Assembly (NCBI RefSeq): GCF_011392075.1
Contig: NZ_JAAJBV010000001.1
Span: 496,001 to 560,000, forward strand
Source: Flavobacterium celericrescens
Lineage (GTDB): Bacteria; Bacteroidota; Bacteroidia; Flavobacteriales; Flavobacteriaceae
Length of the DNA: 64,000 bases
Direction: 5' to 3'
Shown in pieces: positions 25,128-34,631 of the stretch. Each line of letters begins with the position of its first letter. Position 1 is the stretch's first letter. The notes beneath the pieces were generated by a model. That model had not been told where the DNA came from. It worked only from the letters and a program-made list of their open reading frames with translations, and did not search any database. The position numbers and the translations under genes are program-made.

Positions 25128-26053
25128 TGGAAATCACTCCAAAAATCCAAGAACAATTAAATCAGTTGAATGATAAGTTTGATGCAATCAACCAAAATAC
25201 ATCAACACATTTAGAAGGCTTACTTTGGGCAAAGCCAATCACATATTGGGATTATATACAAACCGATGCTTTGTTGAATTTACAAATTCAGCGTACCACT
25301 TTGCCTGACGAAATGGTTTTTGTAATGTATCATCAAGTGAACGAACTTTTGTTTAAAATGATTCTTTGGGAAATGAACCAGCTTTGTCATACAGAACAAC
25401 CAACCACGGCTTATTTTACAGAAAAATTAGGAAGAATTAGTCGTTATTTTGACATGTTAACCACGTCTTTTGATATCATGAAAGATGGAATGGAGCCTGA
25501 ACAATATTTAAAATTTAGAAATACATTAACACCAGCAAGCGGATTTCAGTCAGCTCAATATCGTTTAATTGAATTTTCATCAACCGATTTAATTAATCTT
25601 ATTGATAATCGTTTTAGAGCTACTATTGATAGAAATACGCCATACGAACACGCTTTTGAGCATTTATATTGGCAAGCCGCAGGAAAGGATTATCACACGG
25701 GCGAAAAATCGTATTTAATTTTAGAATTTGAGAGAAAATACAAAAAAGTATTCTTAGATTGGATGGAAGAATACAACACAATTAATTTGTGGCGAAAATT
25801 TAAGCAACTTCCAGAAATAGATCAAAAAAATCCAGAGTTAGTCGCAGCAATGCGTCATTATGATGTAACAGTTAATATTACATGGGTTATGGGACATTTT
25901 AATGCAGCAAAAAAATACATTGAAAGTGTGCCAGGAAATCATGAAGCTACTGGAGGAAGTGATTGGAAAAAATACATGTTACCAAAATATCAAAAAAGAA
26001 TTTTCTTCCCAGAGCTATGGACAAAAGAAGAATTAGACAATTGGGGAGAATAA
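25127..26053 (+). CDS. kynA: Tryptophan 2,3-dioxygenase
   Basis: A 308-residue heme dioxygenase that opens the tryptophan indole ring to N-formylkynurenine. The distal-pocket histidine lies in VMYHQVNELLFKMILWE near residue 67; the proximal histidine is in WVMGHFNAAKKY; the substrate loop is ATGGSDW. The C-terminal half is more divergent than in Xanthomonas-type enzymes but keeps the key positions. No kynurenine formamidase or kynureninase is beside it. Together with hmgA and hppD it puts two aromatic amino acid breakdown routes in one 5-kb stretch. It starts on the DUF3108 stop codon. Confidence 0.9.
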   Translation: MEITPKIQEQLNQLNDKFDAINQNTSTHLEGLLWAKPITYWDYIQTDALLNLQIQRTTLPDEMVFVMYHQVNELLFKMILWEMNQLCHTEQPTTAYFTEKLGRISRYFDMLTTSFDIMKDGMEPEQYLKFRNTLTPASGFQSAQYRLIEFSSTDLINLIDNRFRATIDRNTPYEHAFEHLYWQAAGKDYHTGEKSYLILEFERKYKKVFLDWMEEYNTINLWRKFKQLPEIDQKNPELVAAMRHYDVTVNITWVMGHFNAAKKYIESVPGNHEATGGSDWKKYMLPKYQKRIFFPELWTKEELDNWGE

Positions 26054-26076
26054 CAACATTTGCAAAAACAACAACA

Positions 26077-27312
26077 TTGAGATATTTAATTTTAGCACTT
26101 TTTTTTGTCACTTTTTTTACAGCATGTAATCCAAATGATAAGAAAGAAAATAAAAAACAAATTGTTAAAAAAGAACCTATAATTAAAGAGTATGGGTTTA
26201 CATTTAATGACTATAAAGTAGTTCAAGATACGATTCGTTCTGGGGATACTTTTAGTGCACTTCTAGAAAAGTTTCCATTAAAAGATAGTCTTAAAATACA
26301 TGAGGTAACCGAAAAAGTCAAAGATTCTTTTAATGTAAAAAGAATTAAAGCTGGAAAACCTTATATCTTATTTTTAGACAAGAAAAAACCAAACACATTA
26401 CAAGCATTGGTTTATATAGAAGATAGAATCAATTATACAGTTGTTGATTTTAGAGATTCTTTAGTTGTGTCTAATAAACAAAAACCAACAATTGTTAAGC
26501 GTCGAGTAGTTGCGGCAGAGATTAATGGTTCGCTTTCAGAAACCTTAAGTAATGCAGGTGTTAGCCCAGCATTAGCTCCAAAATTAGCAAACATATATGC
26601 TTATACAATCGACTTTTTTAAAATTCAGAAAGGAGATAAATTTGCCGTTACTATTAATGAAAGATATATAGACGATACCATTTATGTAGGAGTTGAAAGT
26701 ATTGAAGCTTCTTACTTCGAGCATAAAGGGAAAAAGATTTTTGCCTTTCCTTATAAATTAAATGAAAAGCAGAAAAAAGAAGATTATTATGATGAAAATG
26801 GTAAAGGCTTAAAAAGTATGTTTTTAAAAGCACCATTAGATTATTTCAGAATATCTTCACGTTTTTCTGGCAGACGTTTTCATCCAGTACAAATGCGATT
26901 CAAAGCACACAACGGCACGGATTATGCAGCACCACACGGAACGCCAATTAAAACAACTGCATCAGGTGTAGTAGAACGAACTGGATATACCGCTGGAAAT
27001 GGAAATTTTGTAAAAGTTAGACATAGTTCTACCTACTCCACACAATATTTACACATGTCTAAAATTTTAGTGCGTAACGGACAAAGTGTTTCGCAAGGAC
27101 AAACCATTGGAAAAGTAGGAAGTACAGGTTTAGCAACAGGTCCACACGTGTGTTATCGTTTTTGGAAAAATGGAGTGCAAGTTGATCCATTACGATTAAA
27201 ATTACCAAATACAGAACCAATGGGTAAATCAGATAAACAAAAATATCTAAAATATATTGAACCTCTTAAAAGGGAATTAGATAGTATAACAGCAATAAAA
27301 TTTAAAGAATAA
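26077..27312 (+). CDS. M23-family peptidoglycan peptidase, lipoprotein, HxC variant
   Basis: About 411 residues when started at the TTG at 26077, which gives a clean lipoprotein signal ([17 protein letters not shown], cysteine at +1). In-frame ATGs at 25963 and 26017 overlap kynA and add a basic tail, so I prefer the TTG. The N-terminal part holds an [12 protein letters not shown] segment of LysM/OapA type; the C-terminal M23 domain has [14 protein letters not shown] (HxxxD) and [12 protein letters not shown], where the usual HxH is HxC. It should cut peptide cross-links of peptidoglycan from the inner face of the outer membrane. Its stop overlaps the pgi start as TAATG. Confidence 0.85.
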   Translation: MRYLILALFFVTFFTACNPNDKKENKKQIVKKEPIIKEYGFTFNDYKVVQDTIRSGDTFSALLEKFPLKDSLKIHEVTEKVKDSFNVKRIKAGKPYILFLDKKKPNTLQALVYIEDRINYTVVDFRDSLVVSNKQKPTIVKRRVVAAEINGSLSETLSNAGVSPALAPKLANIYAYTIDFFKIQKGDKFAVTINERYIDDTIYVGVESIEASYFEHKGKKIFAFPYKLNEKQKKEDYYDENGKGLKSMFLKAPLDYFRISSRFSGRRFHPVQMRFKAHNGTDYAAPHGTPIKTTASGVVERTGYTAGNGNFVKVRHSSTYSTQYLHMSKILVRNGQSVSQGQTIGKVGSTGLATGPHVCYRFWKNGVQVDPLRLKLPNTEPMGKSDKQKYLKYIEPLKRELDSITAIKFKE

Positions 27313-28949
27313 TGGCACTTAAAAACATAAATCCTTCGCAAACTGCAACTTGGCAAAAAATTCAATCTCATTTTGACAAAATGAAAAATGTCCAAATGCA
27401 AGATTTGTTTGCTAAAGACAGTGGTAGAACAGAAAAAATGCACATTCAATGGAATGATTTTTTGGTTGATTATTCAAAAAATATTGCAACACAAGAAACG
27501 TTTAATTTACTTTTTGAATTAGCAAACGAAGCACAATTGAAAGATGCAATCTCTAAATATTTCCAAGGAGATTTAATTAATCAAACTGAAAACAGAGCCG
27601 TATTGCACACAGCATTGAGAGCACCTGAAAATAAAAGTGTAATTGTTGATGGTGTAAATGTAATGCCAGAGGTATATTCGGTTAAAAATAAAATTAAGAC
27701 TTTTTCAGACGAGGTTATTTCTGGAGCAAGAAAAGGATTTTCAGGAAAACAATTTACAGATATTGTAAACATTGGAATTGGTGGTTCAGATTTAGGGCCT
27801 GCCATGATTGTGGAAGCTTTGCAGTTTTACAAAAATCATTTAAATGTTCACTTTGTATCAAATGTAGATGGAGATCATGTTAATGAAATAATCAAAAAAA
27901 TAAATCCAGAAACTACTCTTTTTGTAATTGTTTCAAAAACGTTTACAACACAAGAAACCTTATCAAATGCAGAAACAATCAGAAGTTGGTTTTTACAATC
28001 TGCTAAGCAAGAAGATGTAGCAAAACACTTTGTTGCTGTTTCAACCAACATCCAAAAAGTAACAGAATTTGGAATAGAAGCTAACAACGTTTTTCCAATG
28101 TGGGATTGGGTTGGAGGGCGTTTTTCATTATGGAGTGCAGTTGGATTATCTGTTAGTTTAGCAGTAGGCTTTGATAACTTTAACAACTTATTAAAAGGAG
28201 CTAATCAAATGGACGAACATTTTAAAAATGAATCATTTGATAAAAATATCCCAGTTGTATTAGCTTTGTTAAGCATTTGGTATAACAATTTTTTTGGAGC
28301 TGAAAGTGAGGCTCTAATTCCTTACACACAATATTTGCAAAAATTAGCACCTTATTTACAACAAGGAATAATGGAAAGTAACGGAAAAAGCATTGGTAGA
28401 GATGGAAAACCAGTAAATTATCAAACAGGAACAATTATTTGGGGAGAACCTGGGACTAATTCCCAACATGCGTTTTTTCAATTAATTCATCAGGGAACAA
28501 AGTTAATCCCAACTGATTTTATTGGTTTTAAAGAAGCATTATATGGCAATAAAGACCATCATGATAAGTTGATGTCTAACTTTTTTGCGCAAACTGAAGC
28601 TTTGTTAATGGGAAAAACACCAGTCCAAGTAAAAACAGAATTTGAAAAGCAAGGAGTTGTTGGTGATAGAGCAGAATTTTTATTGCCATTTAAAGTCTTT
28701 ACAGGCAATAAACCCACAAACACATTGTTAATTAATAAACTAACGCCAGAAACTTTAGGAGCTTTAGTTGCGCTATATGAGCACAAAATTTTTGTTCAAG
28801 GTGTTATTTGGAATATATTCAGTTACGATCAATGGGGTGTAGAACTTGGAAAACAATTAGCAAGTTCAATTTTAGATGAAATTGTGAATGAAAAAGTCCA
28901 AGAACATGATAGTTCAACTTCATTTTTAATAAAAAAATACCTAAGTTAA
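27312..28949 (+). CDS. pgi: Glucose-6-phosphate isomerase
   Basis: A 545-residue enzyme interconverting glucose-6-phosphate and fructose-6-phosphate. The signatures [14 protein letters not shown] and [18 protein letters not shown] are both present, with the catalytic glutamate and histidine in the [17 protein letters not shown] region and the lysine in the [14 protein letters not shown] [11 protein letters not shown]. The length is that of the long bacterial/eukaryotic class. It is the last gene of the DUF3108-kynA-M23-pgi run, begins on the M23 stop codon, and is followed by a clear terminator. Confidence 0.96.
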   Translation: MALKNINPSQTATWQKIQSHFDKMKNVQMQDLFAKDSGRTEKMHIQWNDFLVDYSKNIATQETFNLLFELANEAQLKDAISKYFQGDLINQTENRAVLHTALRAPENKSVIVDGVNVMPEVYSVKNKIKTFSDEVISGARKGFSGKQFTDIVNIGIGGSDLGPAMIVEALQFYKNHLNVHFVSNVDGDHVNEIIKKINPETTLFVIVSKTFTTQETLSNAETIRSWFLQSAKQEDVAKHFVAVSTNIQKVTEFGIEANNVFPMWDWVGGRFSLWSAVGLSVSLAVGFDNFNNLLKGANQMDEHFKNESFDKNIPVVLALLSIWYNNFFGAESEALIPYTQYLQKLAPYLQQGIMESNGKSIGRDGKPVNYQTGTIIWGEPGTNSQHAFFQLIHQGTKLIPTDFIGFKEALYGNKDHHDKLMSNFFAQTEALLMGKTPVQVKTEFEKQGVVGDRAEFLLPFKVFTGNKPTNTLLINKLTPETLGALVALYEHKIFVQGVIWNIFSYDQWGVELGKQLASSILDEIVNEKVQEHDSSTSFLIKKYLS

Positions 28950-28974
28950 ATTGCTAATAATTAATAATAGTTAT

Positions 28975-29009
28975 AATCCTTGCTTGAAAAAGTGAGGATT
29001 TCTTTTTTT
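28975..29009 (+). terminator. Intrinsic terminator of pgi
   Basis: An 11-base stem AATCCTTGCTT / AAGTGAGGATT (two G-U pairs) with a GAAA loop and a T-rich tail. Confidence 0.82.
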
Positions 29010-29159
29010 ACGCACAAAATCATCGATAAAAAACAAAAAAAAACGTTAAAAAGATAATCCGTTGTTTTTTAATAGATTGAATAGCTTTGTTAACATTAAC
29101 TTAACATTAGAAATAAAATCTTGTAAGAAATTTGCGGAAATATTTTAAAAACACAACAA

Positions 29160-31883
29160 ATGAAAATTTTTAAAAATGTATTACTTTATGGTTTCTTATT
29201 TTTATCAACCATAACAGTATTTTCTCAATCAAAAATTACGGGGGGCGTAATGGATGGCGAGTTAAATCAGCCTTTAGCTGGAGCTAGTGTTGTTATTAAA
29301 GGAACAACAACGGGGACTTCTACAGATTTCGATGGAAAATTTGTATTAACAACAACAGAAAAAGCTGGAGAGCTTGTAATTACTTATTTAGGATTTGAAA
29401 CTAAAACAGTTTCATTTACAACTTCTGGAGATGTTACGAATGTTGGATCAATCGTTATTTCGCCAGAATCAGGACAACTAGAAGATGTTGTAATTGTAGG
29501 TAAAGGAATTATTGACGTTGCGAAAGAACGCAAAACACCAATTGCCGTTTCTACAATTAAAGCTGTTGAAATCCAATCTAAAGTTGGAACAGCAGACGTT
29601 ACACAAGCAATGGTAAATACGCCATCAGTTTATGTAGCGGGTCAATCTGGAGGTTATGGAGATTCAAGAATTACGGTTCGTGGATTTCAACAAGACAACA
29701 CCGCTTTCTTGTTAAATGGACAACCAATTAATGGGATGGAAGACGGTAAAATGTACTGGTCAAACTGGTCAGGGATGTCTGATATTGCTAACTTTATCCA
29801 AGTGCAAAGAGGTTTAGGTTCTTCAAAATTAGCTATTTCTTCTGTAGGAGGTACAGTTAACTTTGTTACTAAAGCAACAGACAAAAAAGAGGGAGGATTT
29901 GCTTCTATGGGTGTAGCTAATAGTGATTATTTTAAGACTACTGCTGCTTACAATACAGGTATGAGCGCAAAAGGTTTTGGTATGAGTATCATGATGTCTC
30001 ACTGGCAAGGTGATGGTTACAACCAAGGAACTAGAGGAGAAGGACAAAATTATTTCATTTCTTTTGGTTACAAACCGAATGATAGACATAACTTCAACTT
30101 CTTAATTACAGGAGCACCACAATCTCACGACCAAAATTTCACTAAAAAGATATCTGATTATTTAGGTTTTGGTAGAAAATACAATAACAATTATGGTTAT
30201 TTGAATGGAAAGTATATTTCAGAGAGAACAAATTTCTATCACAAACCAGTTGCTAATTTAAACTGGGATTTCAACATCAATAGTACGACTTCATTATCTA
30301 CAGTTTTATATGCTTCATGGGGTCGTGGAGGAGGAACTGGTAATTATGGAGGAGGAAAGAGAAGTGTTTCTCAATTAAATCCATATACAGGAGCAAATCA
30401 AAATACTTATATTGATTTCAATCAAATCTATGCAAATAACTCAGCTGATGCTGATGGAATTGGTACTGGTTCAAATTATGCAATTAGAGCTTCAATGAAT
30501 AATCATGCTTGGTACGGAATCGTATCAAACTTCAAAAAAGAACTAAATGATAATTTAAATTTGAATTTTGGTTTAGATTTAAGAACGTATAAAGGAGATC
30601 ATTACCGCCAAATAGTTAATTATTTAGGATTAAATGGATGGTCAGAAAGTAGATTTTTAAGAGATAATAATCACGTTATTCCTAATCCAAACACATTGCC
30701 AAGTGCAACAAATACCGTGAATGAATCATACAATATTGATCCATGGAACGCATTTTTTAATACTGCTGCAGATAATCAAAAAGTTGATTATGACTATAGC
30801 GAAACAATCTCTTACGGAGGTGTTTTTGGTCAAGTAGAGTATTCTAATGATAATTTTTCTGCATTCTTCCAAGGAGCTATTTCTAATCAATCACACCAAA
30901 GATTTGATTATTATGACTATCAAGATGAATTCCAAGATTCAGAAAAAGTTTCTAATGTAGGGTATAATGTAAAAGGAGGGGCTGCTTATAATTTTGCAGA
31001 AAAACATTCAGTTTATGCAAACGGAGGTTATTACTCACGTCAACCATACCATGATAATATTTTCTTAAACTTTACAAATCAAGTTAATCCATTAACTGAA
31101 AACGAAAAAGTATTAGGATTAGAAGCTGGATATACTTTCAAATCAAAAATGTTTTCTGGAAGTTTAAATGCATACAGAACTACATGGGAAGATAGAGTTG
31201 TTACAACTTCAGCGGTTCAAGCTACTAATGGAACTATTGGTACTACTCCAGTACTTGCAGGAGATGTTATTTTCACATCTAATCAAGGGGTTAAACAAGT
31301 TCATACAGGTTTAGAATTAGATTTTGTTTTCAAGCCAACTTCAAATATAGATGTAAAAGGTTTTGCTTCTATGGGTAATTGGGAATATGTTGATAAAGCA
31401 ATTAGCACAAAATATGACGAAAGTTTAAATCCATTGTTAGTTGCTGAAACTGATTTAGATGGTGGAAAAGTTGGAGATGCTGCTCAAACTACATGGGGAT
31501 TAGGTGCTAAGTATGAGTTTATTAAAAACTTTTCAATTGATGCTGATTGGAGAAATTATGATAAATTATACGCAAACGTTGCTGCTAAAGATAATTTAGA
31601 ATTACCAAGCTATGATTTAGTAGATGCAGGTATTTCATATAAAATGTTAGTTGGTAAAGACAAACAGAATTCTGTTAACTTTAGATTTAACATGAATAAC
31701 GTTTTTGATGAGGTTTATTTATCTGAGTTAACTTCAAATATTAAAACTGATGCATTTATTAGTGGAACTTCTGGTCCTACATATCAATCTGCTGGTAGAG
31801 TTTATAAAGGAATTGCAGATGGAAACCAAGGTTATTTCGGTTTCGGAAGAACATGGAACTTTACAATTCGTTATAACTTCTAA
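29160..31883 (+). CDS. TonB-dependent receptor with carboxypeptidase D-like N-terminal domain
   Basis: A 907-residue outer-membrane transporter. Signal peptide is residues 1-23, ending TVFSQ. A carboxypeptidase-D regulatory-like domain (about 25-110) contains LAGASVVIKGTTTGTSTDFDG. The plug domain (about 130-240) has ITVRGFQQDNTAFLLNGQPI. The barrel fills the rest and ends WNFTIRYNF with terminal phenylalanine. No SusD-type partner follows, so this is not a SusCD pair; iron-chelate, vitamin or peptide uptake are open. The gene stands alone between terminators. Its 210-base upstream gap is AT-rich, with no perfect TAnnTTTG. Confidence 0.9.
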   Translation: MKIFKNVLLYGFLFLSTITVFSQSKITGGVMDGELNQPLAGASVVIKGTTTGTSTDFDGKFVLTTTEKAGELVITYLGFETKTVSFTTSGDVTNVGSIVISPESGQLEDVVIVGKGIIDVAKERKTPIAVSTIKAVEIQSKVGTADVTQAMVNTPSVYVAGQSGGYGDSRITVRGFQQDNTAFLLNGQPINGMEDGKMYWSNWSGMSDIANFIQVQRGLGSSKLAISSVGGTVNFVTKATDKKEGGFASMGVANSDYFKTTAAYNTGMSAKGFGMSIMMSHWQGDGYNQGTRGEGQNYFISFGYKPNDRHNFNFLITGAPQSHDQNFTKKISDYLGFGRKYNNNYGYLNGKYISERTNFYHKPVANLNWDFNINSTTSLSTVLYASWGRGGGTGNYGGGKRSVSQLNPYTGANQNTYIDFNQIYANNSADADGIGTGSNYAIRASMNNHAWYGIVSNFKKELNDNLNLNFGLDLRTYKGDHYRQIVNYLGLNGWSESRFLRDNNHVIPNPNTLPSATNTVNESYNIDPWNAFFNTAADNQKVDYDYSETISYGGVFGQVEYSNDNFSAFFQGAISNQSHQRFDYYDYQDEFQDSEKVSNVGYNVKGGAAYNFAEKHSVYANGGYYSRQPYHDNIFLNFTNQVNPLTENEKVLGLEAGYTFKSKMFSGSLNAYRTTWEDRVVTTSAVQATNGTIGTTPVLAGDVIFTSNQGVKQVHTGLELDFVFKPTSNIDVKGFASMGNWEYVDKAISTKYDESLNPLLVAETDLDGGKVGDAAQTTWGLGAKYEFIKNFSIDADWRNYDKLYANVAAKDNLELPSYDLVDAGISYKMLVGKDKQNSVNFRFNMNNVFDEVYLSELTSNIKTDAFISGTSGPTYQSAGRVYKGIADGNQGYFGFGRTWNFTIRYNF

Positions 31884-31904
31884 TTCAATTTAGAAAACAT
31901 ATTT

Positions 31905-31941
31905 AAACCTCTTGCTCATTTTTTGAGTGAGAGGTTTTTTA
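31905..31941 (+). terminator. Intrinsic terminator of the TonB-receptor gene
   Basis: A 14-base stem AAACCTCTTGCTCA / TGAGTGAGAGGTTT (two G-U pairs) with a five-T loop and a T run. Confidence 0.88.
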
Positions 31942-31946
31942 TTTCT

Positions 31947-31954
31947 TATATTTG
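31947..31954 (+). promoter_or_regulatory. -7 box of the small membrane-protein gene
   Basis: TATATTTG is an exact TAnnTTTG match just after the terminator and 24 bases before the start codon at 31979. Confidence 0.55.
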
Positions 31955-31978
31955 TAATTCACAATAAAAAAACTAACT

Positions 31979-32404
31979 ATGTATAACACGATTCTTTCTG
32001 TTCACTCTTATTTAGCTTATGCGGCTTTGGGTTTATTATTTATTGCAACTATTAACGCTATTTTTGGACTTACATCTAAAGGTTTGTTTAAGTCAAAAGA
32101 TAGAAGTATTTCATTGTTTGCTTTGATTGTATGTCATATGCAATTATTAGCAGGTTTAATGCTATATTTTGTCTCTCCACTTGGATTAGAATCTTTCGGG
32201 CAAATGAAAGAAGCAGCTTTAAGATTAACTTCATTAGAGCATCCATTAATTAATATTATTGCATTAACACTAATTACAATTGGATGGTCAAAGCATAAAA
32301 AAGAAGAAAGTAACAATGGTAAATTCAAAAAAATAGCCATTTTTTATACATTAGGATTACTTCTAATTTTATCAAGATTACCATGGGCTAATTGGTTAAA
32401 CTAA
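31979..32404 (+). CDS. Four-helix membrane protein, cytochrome b-like histidines
   Basis: A 141-residue protein with four hydrophobic segments (about residues 10-30, 42-65, 84-100 and 117-135). Histidines lie at helix ends: SVHSYLAY, VCHMQLLAG, LEHPLINI and WSKHKKE. This spacing could bind heme or a metal, and similar database proteins have been named cytochrome b, but the role is not known. It has its own promoter box. The 46-base gap to rlpA holds an imperfect hairpin (AATCCTT at 32403, AAGGATT at 32429) without a T run, so rlpA may be in the same transcript. Confidence 0.65.
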   Translation: MYNTILSVHSYLAYAALGLLFIATINAIFGLTSKGLFKSKDRSISLFALIVCHMQLLAGLMLYFVSPLGLESFGQMKEAALRLTSLEHPLINIIALTLITIGWSKHKKEESNNGKFKKIAIFYTLGLLLILSRLPWANWLN

Positions 32405-32450
32405 TCCTTTGGTACACTATTTGGTAATAAGGATTTAAAACAAATTAAAG

Positions 32451-32927
32451 ATGAAAAAACTAAAATATATCATTCCGTTTGTGGTACTTATTACAGCAAT
32501 AAGCAGTTTCTCTGATACAAGTAAAAATTTGGTCAGAGAAACAGCTATTTTGGATAGTATTAAAAAGCAAGATTCTCTAGCAATTATTGCCACCAAAAAG
32601 CAAGATTCTATCGATAATTTAAAAACAAAATTTTTTAAAGGAAATGCTCATGCTTCTTATTATCATGATAGATTTACAGGAAGAAGAACAGCGAGCGGAC
32701 AAATTTTCAACAACAAAAAATTTACAGCTGCTCATAGAACGCTTAAATTTGGCACAAAGGTAAAAGTAACAAGTATTGTTTCTAAAAAATCTGTTATTGT
32801 TACGGTTAACGATAGAGGTCCATTTGTAAAAGGAAGAGATATTGATTTGTCAAAAGCTGCTTTTATGAAAATTGCACCTTCAAAATACGGAGGACACATC
32901 AAAGTTAATCTTGAGCTTGTAGAATAA
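32451..32927 (+). CDS. RlpA-family septal protein, catalytic Glu position is Gln
   Basis: A 158-residue protein with a signal-type N-terminus and a double-psi beta-barrel domain (about residues 63-155). The family block AHASYYHDRFTGRRTASGQIF is present but the residue after TASG is Q84 (codon 32700-32702), where lytic RlpA proteins usually have glutamate. The later histidine (AAHRTLKFGTKVKV) and aspartate (VNDRGPF) are kept. Lytic RlpA cuts naked glycan strands at the septum. A repeated KKQDS motif (about residues 38-53) is low-complexity linker. It is convergent with the CYTH gene, with no base between the stop codons. Confidence 0.85.
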   Translation: MKKLKYIIPFVVLITAISSFSDTSKNLVRETAILDSIKKQDSLAIIATKKQDSIDNLKTKFFKGNAHASYYHDRFTGRRTASGQIFNNKKFTAAHRTLKFGTKVKVTSIVSKKSVIVTVNDRGPFVKGRDIDLSKAAFMKIAPSKYGGHIKVNLELVE

Positions 32928-33398
32928 TTAATTCCAATCTTTATAGGGAAAATTACTCAGATAAGCGTTATAATAACGATTATCTCCAGTAACTTCTTTG
33001 CCTAGCCAATTTGGTTTTTCAAATGTATCATTTTCGTTTTTAAGCTCAATTTCGGCTACTATTAAGCCATTATTTTCTCCATTAAAAACATCAACTTCAT
33101 ATATGTGCTTTCCAAGAGGTATTTCATAGCGAATTTTATCAATAACTCCTTTTTCACATAAAGGCAATAATTGCTCGGCTTCAGCAACTGGAATTTCTTT
33201 TTCCCATTCAAAACGGGTGGTTCCTGATTCGTTTCCTTTGCCTTTGATGGTAATAAAACCTTTGTTTCCTTTGATGCGAATTCTAACCGTACGTTCAGGA
33301 TGCGAATTCAAATAACCTTGAACAATTCGGTTTGAAAAACTACTTTCTGAAATAAAATCGGTTGAAGTGACTAAAAATTTACGTTCAATTTCTTTCAT
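32928..33398 (-). CDS. CYTH-domain protein
   Basis: A 156-residue protein with the family start MKEIERKFLV (ExExK type) and charged strands RTVRIRIKGNKGFITIKGKG, FEWEKEI and IVAEIELKNEN forming the triphosphate tunnel. CYTH proteins include adenylate cyclase, thiamine triphosphatase and inorganic triphosphatase; bacterial stand-alone members mostly hydrolyse tripolyphosphate. The exact substrate is not set by sequence. It is divergent from the DNA polymerase IV gene with a 72-base gap. Confidence 0.9.
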   Translation of the reverse strand: MKEIERKFLVTSTDFISESSFSNRIVQGYLNSHPERTVRIRIKGNKGFITIKGKGNESGTTRFEWEKEIPVAEAEQLLPLCEKGVIDKIRYEIPLGKHIYEVDVFNGENNGLIVAEIELKNENDTFEKPNWLGKEVTGDNRYYNAYLSNFPYKDWN

Positions 33399-33458
33399 GA
33401 ATTCAAAAGGATATGGTCTAAAATGAGTTAGTATTTAATATTCTAATCAAATATACTA

Positions 33459-33466
33459 TAAATTTG
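33459..33466 (+). promoter_or_regulatory. -7 box lying 4 bases before the dinB start codon
   Basis: TAAATTTG matches TAnnTTTG exactly and ends 4 bases before the ATG at 33471. With a transcription start some 5-9 bases past the box, the mRNA would be leaderless or nearly so. If so, an internal ATG (the one in HIDMDAF) would be the alternative start but would cut the family core. Confidence 0.5.
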
Positions 33467-33470
33467 TAAT

Positions 33471-34574
33471 ATGCTTACTCAAAACAACAATAGGAAAATT
33501 ATTCATATCGACATGGATGCATTTTACGCATCTGTGGAACAAATGGACAATCCTGAGTTGAGAGGAAAACCTTTAGCCGTTGGCGGCAGCGAAATTAGAG
33601 GCGTTGTAAGCGCAGCAAGTTATGAAGCAAGAAAATATGGCGTTAGAAGTGCAATTAGCGGCATACAGGCTAAAAAATTGTGTCCTGAGTTAATTTTTGT
33701 ACGCCCTCGTTTTGACCGTTATAGAGAAATTTCCAAAAAAATTCGAAAGATATTTCTCGATTATACGGATTTAGTTGAGCCGTTGTCGCTTGATGAAGCC
33801 TATTTAGACGTTACCGAAAATAAAAAAGGAAATCCAAGTGCTACCTTGATTGCACAGGAAATTAGAAAACGCATTTTTGAAGAAGTAGGTCTTACGGCTT
33901 CAGCGGGAATATCGGTGAATAAATTTGTGGCAAAAATTGCTTCCGATTACAATAAACCTAACGGACAAAAAACAGTGAACCCAGATGAGGTGGAAGCTTT
34001 TTTAGAAAAATTAGATGTAAAAAAGTTTTATGGTATAGGAAAAGTTACTGCAGAAAAAATGTACCAATTAGGCCTTTTTACAGGTTTTGATTTGAAACAA
34101 AAACCATTAGAATATTTAGAAAAACATTTTGGCAATAGTGGTTTACATTATTATCAAATTGTGAGAGGCATTCATAACAGTGCAGTTAAACCGAATAGAA
34201 AAATAAAATCTGTTGGTGCTGAACGTACGTTTAACGAAAATTTATCTTCTGAAATTTATATGGAAGAGCGACTGCTAAATATTGCCAAAGAACTAGAAAA
34301 ACGCTTGCAAAAAAGCAAAATTTCTGGAAAAACCATCACATTAAAAATCAAATATTCCGATTTTACTTTACAAACGAGAAGTAAAACATTACCTTATTTT
34401 GTAAATGACAAAGCCATTATTGCAGATGTGGCTAAAGATTTATTGTATCAAGAACGTTTGAAAAATTCTGTAAGGTTATTAGGTATTTCAGTGCACAATT
34501 TAAATAATGAAGAGAAAAGCAAAACTTTTTTACCTCAAAAAAGTGTTTCAGTGCAATTGCGGTTTGAGTTTTAA
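33471..34574 (+). CDS. dinB: DNA polymerase IV (Y-family)
   Basis: A 367-residue translesion polymerase. The catalytic carboxylates are in HIDMDAFYASVEQ and PLSLDEAYLDVT. The steric-gate and fingers region includes VSAASYEARKYGVRSAI. The thumb helix-hairpin-helix is VKKFYGIGKVTAEKM, and the little-finger domain follows. The C-terminus ends QLRFEF and lacks a clear QLxLF clamp motif, though VSVQLRFEF is close to one. No LexA-type operator is recognisable. The promoter box sits almost on the start codon. Confidence 0.95.
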   Translation: MLTQNNNRKIIHIDMDAFYASVEQMDNPELRGKPLAVGGSEIRGVVSAASYEARKYGVRSAISGIQAKKLCPELIFVRPRFDRYREISKKIRKIFLDYTDLVEPLSLDEAYLDVTENKKGNPSATLIAQEIRKRIFEEVGLTASAGISVNKFVAKIASDYNKPNGQKTVNPDEVEAFLEKLDVKKFYGIGKVTAEKMYQLGLFTGFDLKQKPLEYLEKHFGNSGLHYYQIVRGIHNSAVKPNRKIKSVGAERTFNENLSSEIYMEERLLNIAKELEKRLQKSKISGKTITLKIKYSDFTLQTRSKTLPYFVNDKAIIADVAKDLLYQERLKNSVRLLGISVHNLNNEEKSKTFLPQKSVSVQLRFEF

Positions 34575-34575
34575 T

Positions 34576-34611
34576 AAAAAATCCGTTCTGAATTTCAAAA
34601 CGGATTTTTTG
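34576..34611 (+). terminator. Terminator of dinB, likely bidirectional
   Basis: AAAAATCCGTT pairs with AACGGATTTTT around a 10-11 base loop, right after the dinB stop and before the convergent pyk stop at 34632. A runs on one side and T runs on the other let it serve both strands. Confidence 0.85.
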
Positions 34612-34631
34612 TATTTATAAAAGCTGAAATA

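Noticed and set aside
25963..26076. Longer M23 lipoprotein starting at the ATG at 25963 or 26017
   Set aside because: Both overlap kynA and put a basic stretch before the lipobox; the TTG at 26077 gives a normal lipoprotein signal. Still uncertain.
32403..32435. Terminator between the membrane-protein gene and rlpA
   Set aside because: A 7-base AATCCTT/AAGGATT stem with a 19-base loop and no T run; may be a weak RNA hairpin only.
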